From Algicella marina (GTDB lineage Bacteria > Pseudomonadota > Alphaproteobacteria > Rhodobacterales > Rhodobacteraceae): a stretch of 64,000 bases of DNA. How positions within the stretch are numbered: position 1 is the first letter of the stretch; every line of letters begins with the position of its first letter. The stretch lies in assembly GCF_009931615.1 (NCBI RefSeq), contig NZ_CP046620.1, forward strand, positions 3,642,501 to 3,706,500. Reading direction: 5' to 3'. This document shows positions 36,300-45,333 of the stretch, piece after piece. The translations under genes and the position numbers were made by a program. The notes under the pieces are model-generated. The model was not told the DNA's origin. It saw only the letters and a program-made list of their open reading frames with translations, and did not search any database.

Positions 36300-37097
36300 A
36301 TGACACTTCCCGTTTCCGATCCGTGGTATCATGCCACGCAATTGAGTGAGAGGCTGTGGCTGATCACCGAGCCGCGCGTCCACCCGATTTTTTCCGCCAA
36401 CATGCACCTGGTGCTCGGGCGCGACGGCGATCTGCTGATCGACAGTGGCATGGGCGTCGCGCCACTGCGACCGTTCGTCGATACGCTGAGGCCGGAGCGG
36501 GACAAGCCGCTGACGCTGCTGTCCACGCACACGCATGTGGATCACATCGGGGCGGCGCATGAGTTCGACATCCGGCTGGTGCATCCGCTGGAGGCCGAGG
36601 CGTTGCGCAGGCCGGAACCCTACAGCCTGAACGCAGAGGAGATTCCGGAGCGGTTGCGCCGGCTGTTCCTTGATGCCGGGTATCCTCCGCTTTGGCCGCT
36701 GCTGGTCGATGCGGTCCCGTGGAAGGCATACGACGTCGCCGCATATGAGTTGAAAGGCGCCGAGCCGACGCGGATGGTGGAAGACGGCGATGTCGTCGAT
36801 CTTGGCGACTGGCATGCGGAAGTGCTGCACCTGCCGGGACACTCTCCGGGACAGGTCGGGCTGTGGGAGGCGGAGACGGGCACGCTGTTCGGAGCGGATG
36901 CGATCTATGACGGGCCGCTGATCTATGACGGTGCGGGGATGAGCGTGGCGGACTACGCGGCGACGCTTCGCAGGATTGCCTCCCTGCCGGTGACCAGCGT
37001 TCACGGAGGGCATGATCCAAGTTTCGGCAAGGAGCGGATGGACGAGATCGTGCGGCGGTATCTGGAGATCTGGGAGGGCGAGGGCGCGACCGTCTAG
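36300..37097 (+). CDS. MBL-fold metallo-hydrolase
   Basis: A 265-residue metallo-beta-lactamase-fold protein. Metal ligands are THTHVDHIGAAHEFD near residue 78 (HxHxDH), LHLPGHSPGQVGLWE (His), LFGADAIYDG (Asp) and VHGGHDPSF (His). The set is complete, so it is probably an active zinc or iron hydrolase. The family includes glyoxalase II-like enzymes, lactonases and thioesterases; which applies here is not visible. Its codon use is much more GC-rich than genes to the left. Confidence 0.87.
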   Translation: MTLPVSDPWYHATQLSERLWLITEPRVHPIFSANMHLVLGRDGDLLIDSGMGVAPLRPFVDTLRPERDKPLTLLSTHTHVDHIGAAHEFDIRLVHPLEAEALRRPEPYSLNAEEIPERLRRLFLDAGYPPLWPLLVDAVPWKAYDVAAYELKGAEPTRMVEDGDVVDLGDWHAEVLHLPGHSPGQVGLWEAETGTLFGADAIYDGPLIYDGAGMSVADYAATLRRIASLPVTSVHGGHDPSFGKERMDEIVRRYLEIWEGEGATV

Positions 37098-37258
37098 CCC
37101 TGCTGTGCGGCAGAAGGCTTCGTACCACGCCGGGTGAATCGCGGTTTGCCTTACCCGCCCGGATAAATGTGCGGAAACACTACCTCTCCGGTGCCTTGCA
37201 AGGATCGTTCAATTCCCTGCATGGCAAGGTCAACTGAAGAAGCGGTGATGCCTTGTCT

Positions 37259-37468
37259 TCATTTGCCGGACTTTCTGATCTCTGCCAACGTTCCCAAGAT
37301 GACGCCCAGGGTGAGCATCAGGATGGAATAGTCCAAGCCGGCATCAAGGGCGCGGCCTGGCCGTTGGAGTTCCGGGATGTAGATCCGCAGAGGAACCATG
37401 CATATTCCGAGTGCTCCGAAGATGAAAAGTAACCAAGCCAAAGGCTTGGACAGTCGTGAAAAGAACAT
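37259..37468 (-). CDS. Small two-helix membrane protein, unknown function
   Basis: A 69-residue protein with two predicted membrane segments (LAWLLFIFGALGICMVPL and YSILMLTLGVILGTLAEI) and a basic C-terminus. An AAGGAG sequence 9 bases before the ATG supports a real gene. It is isolated, with no operon partner. Confidence 0.6.
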   Translation of the reverse strand: MFFSRLSKPLAWLLFIFGALGICMVPLRIYIPELQRPGRALDAGLDYSILMLTLGVILGTLAEIRKSGK

Positions 37469-37740
37469 TTGGATACACTCCTTTTCCGGCCTTCAATGTG
37501 CGACGATTGATTTCCATGGTCTATTTTCCAAGGCCGAGAGAATTTCATAAATAATTGAAAAAACAAGCTTCGCGATTGGGCAATCATGGTTGGCGCGGTT
37601 GTTCCGGCCGCTGCCAGCCTGACCTAAATTGTAGGCACGCAGGCCGCTGACTTGTCAGGTGGCCACAGTAATTTTCGGGGATGACTGGGACCTGCGCCTT
37701 TCGGCTGGAGCCGAAGCAGCCAGCCGGGCATCTGAGCAAT

Positions 37741-38445
37741 TCAGCCCGTTTCCTCCAGAACGACGGACTGCAACGCACCGCCGAACCCCAGGGCGTTCCA
37801 CGTCAGGCTGTCCTTGTTGCGGTGAAGGACCACCCGGCCCTCCTGAAATGGGTTGGTGCAGAGTTCGGCGACGCCGGAGCGGCCGAGCCAGTGGCCGTAG
37901 GCGTATTCGGACTGGAACGCCTCTTCAGGTTTGCGGATGCGGTTGGTGGCGGGCATGTCGGCGACCGGGGGACCGATCGCGAAGAGGAATGTGCGGTCCG
38001 ACGAGACGAGGATCGCGGTGAGGCCGGGGCCGGTGTGGCGGGTGGCAGTGAAGCTCTCGACCGGTTCGCGGTGCCAGAGTTCGCGATACTCCCCCTTCAA
38101 CCCATCCTCGATGAGGTTGCCGCTTTCATCGAACGTCATGTAGCCGGCGTCGATGCCGTCGGGGCGTCCGCGCCAGTTGATTTCCCGCGCCCATGTGCAG
38201 GTGCCGCCCTCGACCGTAATCGTGCCGGCAAAACCCTCGGCCTGCATTACGGTGTCGAGAGCCTCCGACCCCAGTTCGGCGGGGCAGGTGGCGCTGCCGA
38301 CGGGAGGGCGCTGGCGGGGGATGCGGATGTCGGCGTAATGGGGACCCGCCTGCAACCAGTGAACGCGGGTATCATGATCTTCCTCCGCGCCTGCTTTTAT
38401 CCAGGCGCGTTTCCAGTGCCCCTGCAGGGCGGCCGTGTCGATCAC
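37741..38445 (-). CDS. Uncharacterised beta-rich protein in the polyamine-type ABC operon
   Basis: A 234-residue protein with no signal peptide, starting MIDTAALQGHWKRAWIKAGA. It is rich in Trp, Gly and alternating hydrophobic residues (VHWLQAGPHYADIRIPRQRP, GGTCTWAREINWRGRPDGID), a pattern suggesting a lipocalin-like barrel. The GTG at 38445 shares GTGA with the stop of the isochorismatase gene, so the two are coupled. The frame is open to 38592, which would overlap the upstream gene. No family recognised. Confidence 0.72.
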   Translation of the reverse strand: MIDTAALQGHWKRAWIKAGAEEDHDTRVHWLQAGPHYADIRIPRQRPPVGSATCPAELGSEALDTVMQAEGFAGTITVEGGTCTWAREINWRGRPDGIDAGYMTFDESGNLIEDGLKGEYRELWHREPVESFTATRHTGPGLTAILVSSDRTFLFAIGPPVADMPATNRIRKPEEAFQSEYAYGHWLGRSGVAELCTNPFQEGRVVLHRNKDSLTWNALGFGGALQSVVLEETG

Positions 38446-39056
38446 GCGGCGGCGGCGCGATGGGCGGAGATGGCGGTAACGATCTCCTCCGTTGTCTGGT
38501 TCGCGCCCTCCTGCAGGTATTCCATCGCGTTGAGCGAGGCTTCGTGCGTCTCCGGCGAGGTGCCACCGACGCTGTCGGACACGACGCGGCAATAGTAATC
38601 GTGCTGGTGGGCGTCGGCAAAAGTGTAGTGGACGCAGACATCCGTCATGCCCCCGACCATGACGAGGGTTTCGGCCTTCAGCCCCTTCAGCAGGATTTCC
38701 ATCTCAGTGCCGAAGAAGGCGGAGTAGCGACGCTTCGGCAAGTAATAGTCCGTCGGGCGCATGCCCATTTCTTCCTTTGCCACGGGCGTTCCGGGCTCAC
38801 CCTCCATGCAATGGATGCCCTCGGAGCCGTCGAGTTCGCGGCCATAATCCACCATGTCGCGGCGGTGGATTTCCTGAATGAAGATCACCGGAAGCCCGGC
38901 TGCATGGGCGGCATCCACCACCCTTCGGGCGCGGCGCATGTTGTCGGCGTAGCCCGGCATGACGGGGATGCCGGCCTTCACGTCCATGAAGGCTGATTTC
39001 TGGATGTCGATCACCAGAAGGACGGTGTTGCCGACAAGGGTGGGTTGACGTGGCAT
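38442..39056 (-). CDS. Isochorismatase-family cysteine hydrolase
   Basis: A 204-residue cytoplasmic hydrolase. The catalytic triad is visible: Asp in LLVIDIQKSAF, Lys in YLPKRRYSAFFGTE and Cys in VGGMTDVCVHYTFADA. The family cleaves amides such as nicotinamide, N-carbamoylsarcosine, biuret or ureidoacrylate. It is 11 bases downstream of the second permease gene. Co-location with a polyamine-type importer suggests it hydrolyses the imported compound, as inference. GAGGAG precedes the ATG. Confidence 0.9.
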   Translation of the reverse strand: MPRQPTLVGNTVLLVIDIQKSAFMDVKAGIPVMPGYADNMRRARRVVDAAHAAGLPVIFIQEIHRRDMVDYGRELDGSEGIHCMEGEPGTPVAKEEMGMRPTDYYLPKRRYSAFFGTEMEILLKGLKAETLVMVGGMTDVCVHYTFADAHQHDYYCRVVSDSVGGTSPETHEASLNAMEYLQEGANQTTEEIVTAISAHRAAAA

Positions 39057-39067
39057 GGGCTTGCTCC

Positions 39068-39868
39068 TCAGCTTCTGGTCTCATCCGCACCCATAAGGCG
39101 GGGCAGGTCGCCCCAGCGGGCGACGGCGGAAAAGACGATGATGGATACGGCGATGAAGGTAATGGCGGCAACGGCCATCGTCGGCGTATAGCCGTTGCGC
39201 AGCGAGTTGAAGATTTGCAGCGTGACGGTGGAATAGGCGGAGGCCGACACGAAGAACATGACTATGAACTCGTTGAACGACAGCACCAGCGCGAAGAAGA
39301 AGCCGGAGGCGGTGTAGGGCAGTGTCTGCGGCAGGATGATGGTGCGGAAGGCCACGGCTTCGGTGGCGCCCATGGTAGCGGCGGCGTCGAGATGCGCGCG
39401 CTCGATGGATTGCAGGCCGATGGAGATGGTGACGAGCGGCAGCGCCATGAAGAGTGCGGCGTGGCTGACGATGGCAACCGGGAGCGCGCCGAGAACGCCC
39501 GCGAAGCTCCAGAAAAAGCCGAGACCGACGCCGAAGACGATTGGCGGCAGCGCGAAGGGCAGCGAGCCAAGGGCTGCGAGGGTTTTGGAGAGGCGCGAAC
39601 CCTTTGCCCAGAGTAGGTAGGCGACGGGCCAGGCGATGAGAACGGCGAGGGCGGCGGAGCCGAAGGCGATGATGAGCGAATTCCACAGGGCCACGCGCCA
39701 GACCGGCTCGGTTATGAAGAACTCGGCAAAGCGGGCAAGTGTCGGATCCTGCGGAGGGAACAGCATCGTGCGGCCGCCGTTCAGTGCTGCGCCGGAGACG
39801 ACGATGATGGGCAGGGCCAGCATGATGGCGGAGAGGGCCATGAAGGCGGGGGCGAGCGCGCGCTTCAT
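39068..39868 (-). CDS. Spermidine/putrescine-type ABC permease (PotC/PotI-like)
   Basis: A 266-residue inner-membrane permease with six expected helices and the EAA loop DAAATMGATEAVAFRTIILP near residue 175. It begins MKRALAPAFMALSAIMLALP at 39868 and shares ATGA with the stop of the preceding permease gene. The family is the second permease of Pot-type importers. The open frame continues to 40660 in a shadow of the other permease, which is not real. Confidence 0.9.
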   Translation of the reverse strand: MKRALAPAFMALSAIMLALPIIVVSGAALNGGRTMLFPPQDPTLARFAEFFITEPVWRVALWNSLIIAFGSAALAVLIAWPVAYLLWAKGSRLSKTLAALGSLPFALPPIVFGVGLGFFWSFAGVLGALPVAIVSHAALFMALPLVTISIGLQSIERAHLDAAATMGATEAVAFRTIILPQTLPYTASGFFFALVLSFNEFIVMFFVSASAYSTVTLQIFNSLRNGYTPTMAVAAITFIAVSIIVFSAVARWGDLPRLMGADETRS

Positions 39869-40833
39869 GGCCTGCCCCGCAGCATCAGCAATTGCCCGAG
39901 GCCCAGGAAGGTCGCGGCGGTGACCAGCAGGATGACGGCCTGCGCGGCGCCGAACGGGGCGTTGAGGGTGGAGCCGCGGACGCTCTCGTAGACGGAGATC
40001 GCGGTGGTCTGTTTCGCGGGTTCGGCGAAGACGGTGACGGCGACATATGTGCCGAGCAGGAACACGAACAGCAGCAGCACCGCGCCGGTGAGCGGCAGGC
40101 GCACGGCGGGGAGGATGACGGTCGTGAGCACCTGGCGTGGGGTGGCGCCCATGGTTCGGGCGGCTTCGATCTGGCTCTGATCGAGCCGGGAGAGGGCGGG
40201 ATAGAGCAGGATGACGGCGTATGGCCAGACGAGGTAGGCCATGCACATGACCGTGGCGAAGGCGGAGGTCTTGAACTTGACGTTGCGGGGCGAGGCGAGG
40301 CCCCATTCGCGGAGCAGGTCGAAAAGGCCGTTGGCTTTCAGCCAGTCCGTCAGGCCGGTTTCCCTGAAGACCATCGGCAGGCCGGAGCGGTTGGAAAAGA
40401 GCACATCCCAGCCCATGACGACGAAGACCTCCGACAGTGACAGGGAGGCGAGTATGAACACCAGCCAGCGGCTCTGCGCCCGTCGGGACAGGCGGGTGAG
40501 GCAGAGTGTGAAGGGAAAGGCGGTGAGCACCGCCAGCAACGAGGCGATGACGGCGTAGTAGAGCGAGTACCAAAGGCGCTGGAGGTAGAGGTAGGTGACA
40601 TCCTCGGGCCAGCCGGCGCCGACGAAGAAACGCTGGAAGTTGGCGAAGGTGAACGCCCATTCCCAGCCGGCGCCCTCGATCTTCTGACCGAAGGCGATGG
40701 CGATGACCAGCAGGAACGGGGTGACGCAGAGCAGGAGAATCAGGGCTGTCAGCAGCGCCGGCAGCAACCGCGCCGGGTTGAAAGCGGGGCTTGGCGGTGC
40801 CGCCGGCAGGGTAAGGGATTCGCTATGGCTCAT
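39865..40833 (-). CDS. Spermidine/putrescine-type ABC permease (PotB/PotH-like)
   Basis: A 322-residue inner-membrane permease. It has a proline-rich N-terminal tail, a first helix (LLPALLTALILLLCVTPFLL), an extended periplasmic region and the EAA loop EAARTMGATPRQVLTTVILP near residue 222. It follows the ATPase gene after 73 bases and overlaps the second permease gene by 4. Together they form the pore of the importer. Confidence 0.9.
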   Translation of the reverse strand: MSHSESLTLPAAPPSPAFNPARLLPALLTALILLLCVTPFLLVIAIAFGQKIEGAGWEWAFTFANFQRFFVGAGWPEDVTYLYLQRLWYSLYYAVIASLLAVLTAFPFTLCLTRLSRRAQSRWLVFILASLSLSEVFVVMGWDVLFSNRSGLPMVFRETGLTDWLKANGLFDLLREWGLASPRNVKFKTSAFATVMCMAYLVWPYAVILLYPALSRLDQSQIEAARTMGATPRQVLTTVILPAVRLPLTGAVLLLFVFLLGTYVAVTVFAEPAKQTTAISVYESVRGSTLNAPFGAAQAVILLVTAATFLGLGQLLMLRGRP

Positions 40834-40906
40834 CTGGGGTGGTCACGGCGCGTGTGTCGGGTTGCGCGGGGCAGGCGGCGGGCGTTGCCCACGGGCAGAC
40901 GCGCGA

Positions 40907-41968
40907 TCATGCTGCTGCCTCCTCGGGGAAGACCTGCAAGGCTTCGGGCGGCAGGATGAGGTCGATGCTGTCGCCGACGGCGAAGGGGCGGGCCGATTCC
41001 CCGATGGCGTATTCGACGATGATCGGACCGATATCGGTTTCGAGGTGGATATCGCGCACCGGGCCCAGATCCCGCACGAAGGTGATGCGTGCGGGCAGGC
41101 GGTTGGTGGCGCTGTCGCTTTCATCGAGGCAGGCCTTTTCCGGGCGGCAGGCGACGCGAACGGCGGCGCCGTCGATAAAGCTGGCGGCGGGGCTGACTGA
41201 GAGGTTGCGGGGGCCGATGCGCACCGTGCCGTTCTCCACCACGCCGTCGAAAAAATTGGCGCGGCCGATGAAATCCGCGACGAATGCATTGGCGGGCCGG
41301 TGATAGATTGTTTGCGGCGGGCCGACCTGTTCCACGCTGCCGCGGGACATGACGACGATGGTGTCGGCCATTGTCATCGCCTCGCGCTGATCATGGGTTA
41401 CGACGATGGTGGTGATGCCCAGACGCTGCTGGAGAAGGCGCAGTTCTACCTGCATTTCCTCTCGCAACTTGGCATCAAGAGCGGACATCGGCTCGTCCAG
41501 GAGGAAGATATCCGGTTCCTGCGCGAGGGCGCGGGCAATGGCGACGCGTTGGCGCTGGCCGCCGGACAACTCACCGATGCGCCGGCTGGCGAAAGGCTGG
41601 AGCTGGACGAGATCGAGGAGGCGATGGGCGCGTTCCGCTGCCTCGGCCTTGGCAACTCCAGCGATGGTGAGGGCGTAAGCGACATTTTCTGAGACGTCGA
41701 GATGCGGAAAGAGCGCGAAATTCTGGAAGACCATGCCGAACTTGCGCTTGTGCGCGGGCAGGTTGGTGATGTTGCGACCCCCGAGGGTGATCATGCCGCG
41801 GGAAGGTTCCTCCAGCCCGGCGATCATGCGCAGGAGTGTGGTCTTGCCGCAGCCGGAAGGGCCGAGAAGGGCGGCAAGCTCGCCCTCCCGGAAGGTGAGG
41901 TTGGCGGAACCGACAGCGCGGGCGCTGCCATAATCCTTGCCGATGTTCTGAAGAACGAGGTCCGCCAT
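40907..41968 (-). CDS. Spermidine/putrescine-type ABC ATPase (PotA-like)
   Basis: A 353-residue importer ATPase. Walker A is [18 protein letters not shown], the signature is [17 protein letters not shown], Walker B is IFLLDEPMSALDA, and the His switch is IVVTHDQREAMTM. A C-terminal TOBE domain follows from residue 240. It lies 7 bases after the binding-protein gene. Class is clear, the substrate is not. Confidence 0.94.
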   Translation of the reverse strand: MADLVLQNIGKDYGSARAVGSANLTFREGELAALLGPSGCGKTTLLRMIAGLEEPSRGMITLGGRNITNLPAHKRKFGMVFQNFALFPHLDVSENVAYALTIAGVAKAEAAERAHRLLDLVQLQPFASRRIGELSGGQRQRVAIARALAQEPDIFLLDEPMSALDAKLREEMQVELRLLQQRLGITTIVVTHDQREAMTMADTIVVMSRGSVEQVGPPQTIYHRPANAFVADFIGRANFFDGVVENGTVRIGPRNLSVSPAASFIDGAAVRVACRPEKACLDESDSATNRLPARITFVRDLGPVRDIHLETDIGPIIVEYAIGESARPFAVGDSIDLILPPEALQVFPEEAAA

Positions 41969-41975
41969 TTTCGGA

Positions 41976-43049
41976 TCACGCCCCGGCGAGCATCTTGTCC
42001 CACGCCTCTTTCATGAAGGTTTCCTTGTCGAGATAGGCCTCGTAGGCGGGTTTGATGGAAGGCGTGCCGGAGACGAAGGCAAACTCCTCGTCTGTCAGGT
42101 CCGTCTTCGACTGCTCCAGCAGCGGAGCTGTGCCGATCTTGCGCGACATCAGCGCCTGTATGGCGGGATCGGAGGAGAAGTTGATGAATTCGGCGGCTTC
42201 CGCGCCCTTGTCCGACAGGGCTGACAGGCACCAGGAGCCGTAATCCTGCGGGTTCCCTTCTTTCGGGAAGACGGCCTGGATCGGGAAGCCGTCGGCGGCC
42301 ATGAGGTTGGAGACGTCGAGATAATAGAGGCCGCCGATGACGTCGGCGTTCTTCATCGACTGTTCCATCTGGCTTTCCGCCGACCACCAGAGCGCGACGT
42401 TGGGCTTCAGTTCGGCGGCCTTCTCGATCAGGGCAATGATGCCCTCGTCGGTGGCGAAGGTGGCTTCGCCTTCGAAGAACGTGGCGGCGACGATGTCGAG
42501 GAAGTGGGAGTTGTAAAGCTTGGAAATGCCGAGCGAGGCTTCGTATTTTTCCGAATCCCAGAATTCGGCCCATGAGGCGGGAGGCCCCACCTCGTCGGGG
42601 TTGATGACCATGGCGGTGAACCATGACATAGCGCCGACGCCGATAGGACCTGTGCCGTCCTCGAAGACGAAGTAGCTGTCCAGACCCTCGGCGGCGGGAA
42701 TGGCGGACATGTCGAGTTTTGCGAGCATGCCGCCGAGACGGCTGGCCTTGATCATCGTGTCGCGGGCATAGAGCGACAGGTCGGCGGGTACGGAGCCGGC
42801 GGCGGTGGCCTGCTGCATGGTTACCAGCCAGTCGGAGGAGTTGGGCTGTGTGACGCTTTCGACAGCGATGCCGGTGGCTTCGGTGAAGGCGGGATAGACA
42901 TGTTCCTTGAAGCTGTTTTCGAAATAGCCGCCATAGGAACCGATTTTCAGCGTGCGGTCCTGCGCGATGAGTGGCGTGCCAATGACGGCGGAGGCTGCGG
43001 CAAGGCCGGCCGTGTTCTTCAGGAGGGTTCTTCTGCTGAGGTTGGACAC
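41976..43049 (-). CDS. Extracellular substrate-binding protein (PotD/PotF-like)
   Basis: A 357-residue binding protein with a twin-arginine-like leader (SRRTLLKNTAGLAAASAVIG) and mature start RTLKIGSYGGYFENSFKEHV. The fold matches the SBP_bac_1/PotD cluster (TEATGIAVESVTQPNSSDWL, then FINFSSDPAIQALMS near the C-terminus). It is the first gene of a six-gene minus-strand operon and is divergent from the IPNS-like oxygenase at 43294. Confidence 0.9.
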   Translation of the reverse strand: MSNLSRRTLLKNTAGLAAASAVIGTPLIAQDRTLKIGSYGGYFENSFKEHVYPAFTEATGIAVESVTQPNSSDWLVTMQQATAAGSVPADLSLYARDTMIKASRLGGMLAKLDMSAIPAAEGLDSYFVFEDGTGPIGVGAMSWFTAMVINPDEVGPPASWAEFWDSEKYEASLGISKLYNSHFLDIVAATFFEGEATFATDEGIIALIEKAAELKPNVALWWSAESQMEQSMKNADVIGGLYYLDVSNLMAADGFPIQAVFPKEGNPQDYGSWCLSALSDKGAEAAEFINFSSDPAIQALMSRKIGTAPLLEQSKTDLTDEEFAFVSGTPSIKPAYEAYLDKETFMKEAWDKMLAGA

Positions 43050-43293
43050 GAGTGTTCCCCTTTGGACATGGTGGTTACAGCCGCGCTCCCGGTGCGCGGA
43101 ACGGTTTCATTGGGGCGGGGATACGGCGGTGCGGTCAACGGGTCTTGGATGAAAATGGTGCAGTTGCGAAATGGAATGCAAAATATTTGGACATAAATTT
43201 AGATGAAGGCTGAAAAGTAATCAAAAAAGGATGCGCTGCTGTTTAGGGGCGGGCAGGCTTCAGCGGTAATCGGGCAAACAGGGGAGACGAGCC

Positions 43294-44370
43294 ATGACCG
43301 AGACCGCCGCAGACCAGAAAGCGTTGACGGTAGAGGATGCTACGCTGCCGGTGATCGACCTGTCGGGCCTGTTCGGCGGCGGGGCGGACGACAGGGCGGC
43401 GGTGGCCGCGGCACTGGGCGAGGCGGCGCGGACTTCCGGCTTCTTCTACATCACCGGACACGGTATCCCGCAGGCGCAGATCGACGCGCTGCTGGCGGCG
43501 TCGCGGCAATTTCACGAAATGCCGCGCCGCTTCAAGATGAAATACTGGTCGGGGTTCACCACCCATCACCGGGGTTATGTGCCGTTCGAGGAGAACGGCG
43601 GGGATTTTCCAAAGTCGATCAACTTCAACGAGGCGTGGGACATGTCGTTCGAGGCACCGGCGGACCACCCGGACTACCTGGCCGGCTGGCGGATGACGGG
43701 GCCAAACATCTGGCCCGACATTCCCGGCTGGAAGGAGACGGTTAGCGGTTATTACGACGCGGTGTTCGGGCTGGGGATGAAGATGCTGGAGGCGCTGGCG
43801 CTGGAGCTTGACGTTGATCCGGAGGAACTGACGCGCCAGATCAGTGCCCCGACTTCGCAATTGCGGCTGCTGCGCTATGTCGAGAACGACATGCCGGCAA
43901 CCAAGGACGTGGTGGGCATCGGCGCGCATTCGGATTTCGAGTGCTTCACCATTCTGCTGCAGGGCGGGCCGGGGTTGCAGGTGCTGAGCACGGAGGATGT
44001 GTGGATCGAGGCGCCGCCGCTGCTGGGATGCTTCATCGTCAATATCGGGGACATCTTCGAGACGTGGTCGGGCGGGCAGTTCAAGTCCACCCAGCATCGG
44101 GTGGCGAATATCGGGCGGGAGCGGTATTCCGTGCCGCTTTTCTTCGGGCTGGACTACCATGCGGTGGTCGAGCCGCTGGCGAAGTTCCGCACGCCGGAGG
44201 TGGTGGCGAAATACCCGCCCATGAAGGCGGGTGAGCACCTGATGCGGATGTCGATTTCCGCGTTCCGCTACATGGCCGACGCGAAGGCGAAGGGCGAACT
44301 GGTGCCCGACTACGAAGTGCCCGAGGAGAACCCGTTCAAGCGCGAGGCGAAGCAGACGGCGGCGGAGTGA
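43294..44370 (+). CDS. 2OG/Fe(II) oxygenase of the isopenicillin N synthase family
   Basis: A 358-residue oxygenase. An N-terminal DIOX_N domain (LPVIDLSGLFGGGADDRAAV and TSGFFYITGHGIPQAQIDAL) precedes a jelly-roll core. The iron ligands are His and Asp in GIGAHSDFECFTILLQ and a distal His in KSTQHRVANIG, with Arg and Ser of ERYSVPLFFG binding 2OG. It is divergent from the Pot-type ABC operon. It may oxidise the imported compound; this is inference. GGGAGA precedes the ATG. Confidence 0.88.
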   Translation: MTETAADQKALTVEDATLPVIDLSGLFGGGADDRAAVAAALGEAARTSGFFYITGHGIPQAQIDALLAASRQFHEMPRRFKMKYWSGFTTHHRGYVPFEENGGDFPKSINFNEAWDMSFEAPADHPDYLAGWRMTGPNIWPDIPGWKETVSGYYDAVFGLGMKMLEALALELDVDPEELTRQISAPTSQLRLLRYVENDMPATKDVVGIGAHSDFECFTILLQGGPGLQVLSTEDVWIEAPPLLGCFIVNIGDIFETWSGGQFKSTQHRVANIGRERYSVPLFFGLDYHAVVEPLAKFRTPEVVAKYPPMKAGEHLMRMSISAFRYMADAKAKGELVPDYEVPEENPFKREAKQTAAE

Positions 44371-44374
44371 CGGT

Positions 44375-44869
44375 TCAGGCCGGTGGCTCGGCGAGGATGG
44401 TGTCGATCTCGGCAAATCCCGAGCCCCAGCCGTTCTGCATGTTGCCCATCGCCTGCGCGAAGCACTGGAGTTCCGCTTCGGTGGCGTCCTGCGGTGTCAT
44501 CGTCAGCGTGACTTCGGTTTCCGCGCCCGCCTCCGCGAGTGTGATGGCGATGTAGAATACACGCGGCCAGTCGGGCATCATCGGGTTGGCGGCGGGTTGC
44601 CAATCTGCGTCGGTGGACATCTGCTGCCAGCTGAGACGAGCCGGCGGTTCTACCTCCGCGAAGGTCATCTGGCTGTAGTCGGACATCGAGCGCATCTTCA
44701 TCTCGTTGCGCCAGTGGCCGCCGGGGCGAAGATCAAAGCCGTGGATCACCGTTTCGACGCCGGGGCCGTACCACCGGGAAAGGAGGGCCGGATCGGTGAA
44801 GCAGGTCCAGACGCGTTGGCGGCTGGCGCTGAAGCGGCGGGTCATCGTGAAGGTGGGCGCGTCGGTCAT
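44375..44869 (-). CDS. SRPBCC/AHSA1-family protein
   Basis: A 164-residue START-like protein. It opens TMTRRFSASRQRVWTCFTDP and has RWYGPGVETVIHGFDLRPGG, a pattern of the AHSA1 (activator of Hsp90) family that binds hydrophobic ligands. It begins 3 bases after an ArsR-type regulator gene, a very common two-gene arrangement. The ligand is unknown. Confidence 0.88.
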   Translation of the reverse strand: MTDAPTFTMTRRFSASRQRVWTCFTDPALLSRWYGPGVETVIHGFDLRPGGHWRNEMKMRSMSDYSQMTFAEVEPPARLSWQQMSTDADWQPAANPMMPDWPRVFYIAITLAEAGAETEVTLTMTPQDATEAELQCFAQAMGNMQNGWGSGFAEIDTILAEPPA

Positions 44870-44872
44870 TGG

Positions 44873-45223
44873 TCAGTCCTTCGTCAGGGAAGCAAGAAGA
44901 TCGTCGAGCTGGTCGAAGCTGCCGTGCCAGAAGGCGCGAAACTCGACGAGCCAGGCGGTGGCCTCGCGCAGGTTTTTGGCGTTCAGGCGGGCGGGGCGGC
45001 GCTGCTCGTCGATGCCGCGCTCTACCAGTCCGGCGCGTTCCAGAACCTTGAGGTGACGCGAGATCGCGGGCTGGCTTATGGGAAAGGGGGCGGCGATTTC
45101 CTGTACTGAGGCCTCACCTCCGGCGAGCCGCATGAGGATGGCCCGGCGTGTCGGATCGGCGAGCGCGGCAAAGACCGCGTCGAGGTTGGTTGGGACGGAG
45201 GATGCATAACCAGGTGATTCCAT
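44873..45223 (-). CDS. ArsR-family repressor
   Basis: A 116-residue winged-helix regulator. It has VFAALADPTRRAILMRLAGG, then the recognition helix in FPISQPAISRHLKVLERAGL and the beta-wing VERGIDEQRRPARL. No metal-binding CxC motif is seen, so it is probably not a metal sensor. It probably controls itself and the SRPBCC gene. The start codon lies inside a palindrome (next entry). Confidence 0.88.
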   Translation of the reverse strand: MESPGYASSVPTNLDAVFAALADPTRRAILMRLAGGEASVQEIAAPFPISQPAISRHLKVLERAGLVERGIDEQRRPARLNAKNLREATAWLVEFRAFWHGSFDQLDDLLASLTKD

Positions 45224-45237
45224 AACTATATGGTTAT
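45222..45237. promoter_or_regulatory. Palindrome over the ArsR start codon, candidate operator
   Basis: ATAACTATATGGTTAT is an inverted repeat (ATAAC-N6-GTTAT) overlapping the ArsR start ATG on the minus strand. It resembles operators seen before ArsR/SRPBCC pairs. The overlap suggests a leaderless or very short 5' end. Function inferred. Confidence 0.55.
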
Positions 45238-45333
45238 ATAAAATCGACGGGCGGTCAAGTTGCCGGTTGCGGTAACGGTATCGATGACTTGAGGATGGTC
45301 CCTGGATGCACGCAGGCTCGGGCGGCGCGGGCT

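Noticed and set aside
36137-36349. Short plus-strand frame with a CPLC motif overlapping the MBL-fold gene start
   Set aside because: It has no ribosome site, runs through the paired palindromes and overlaps a well-supported start.
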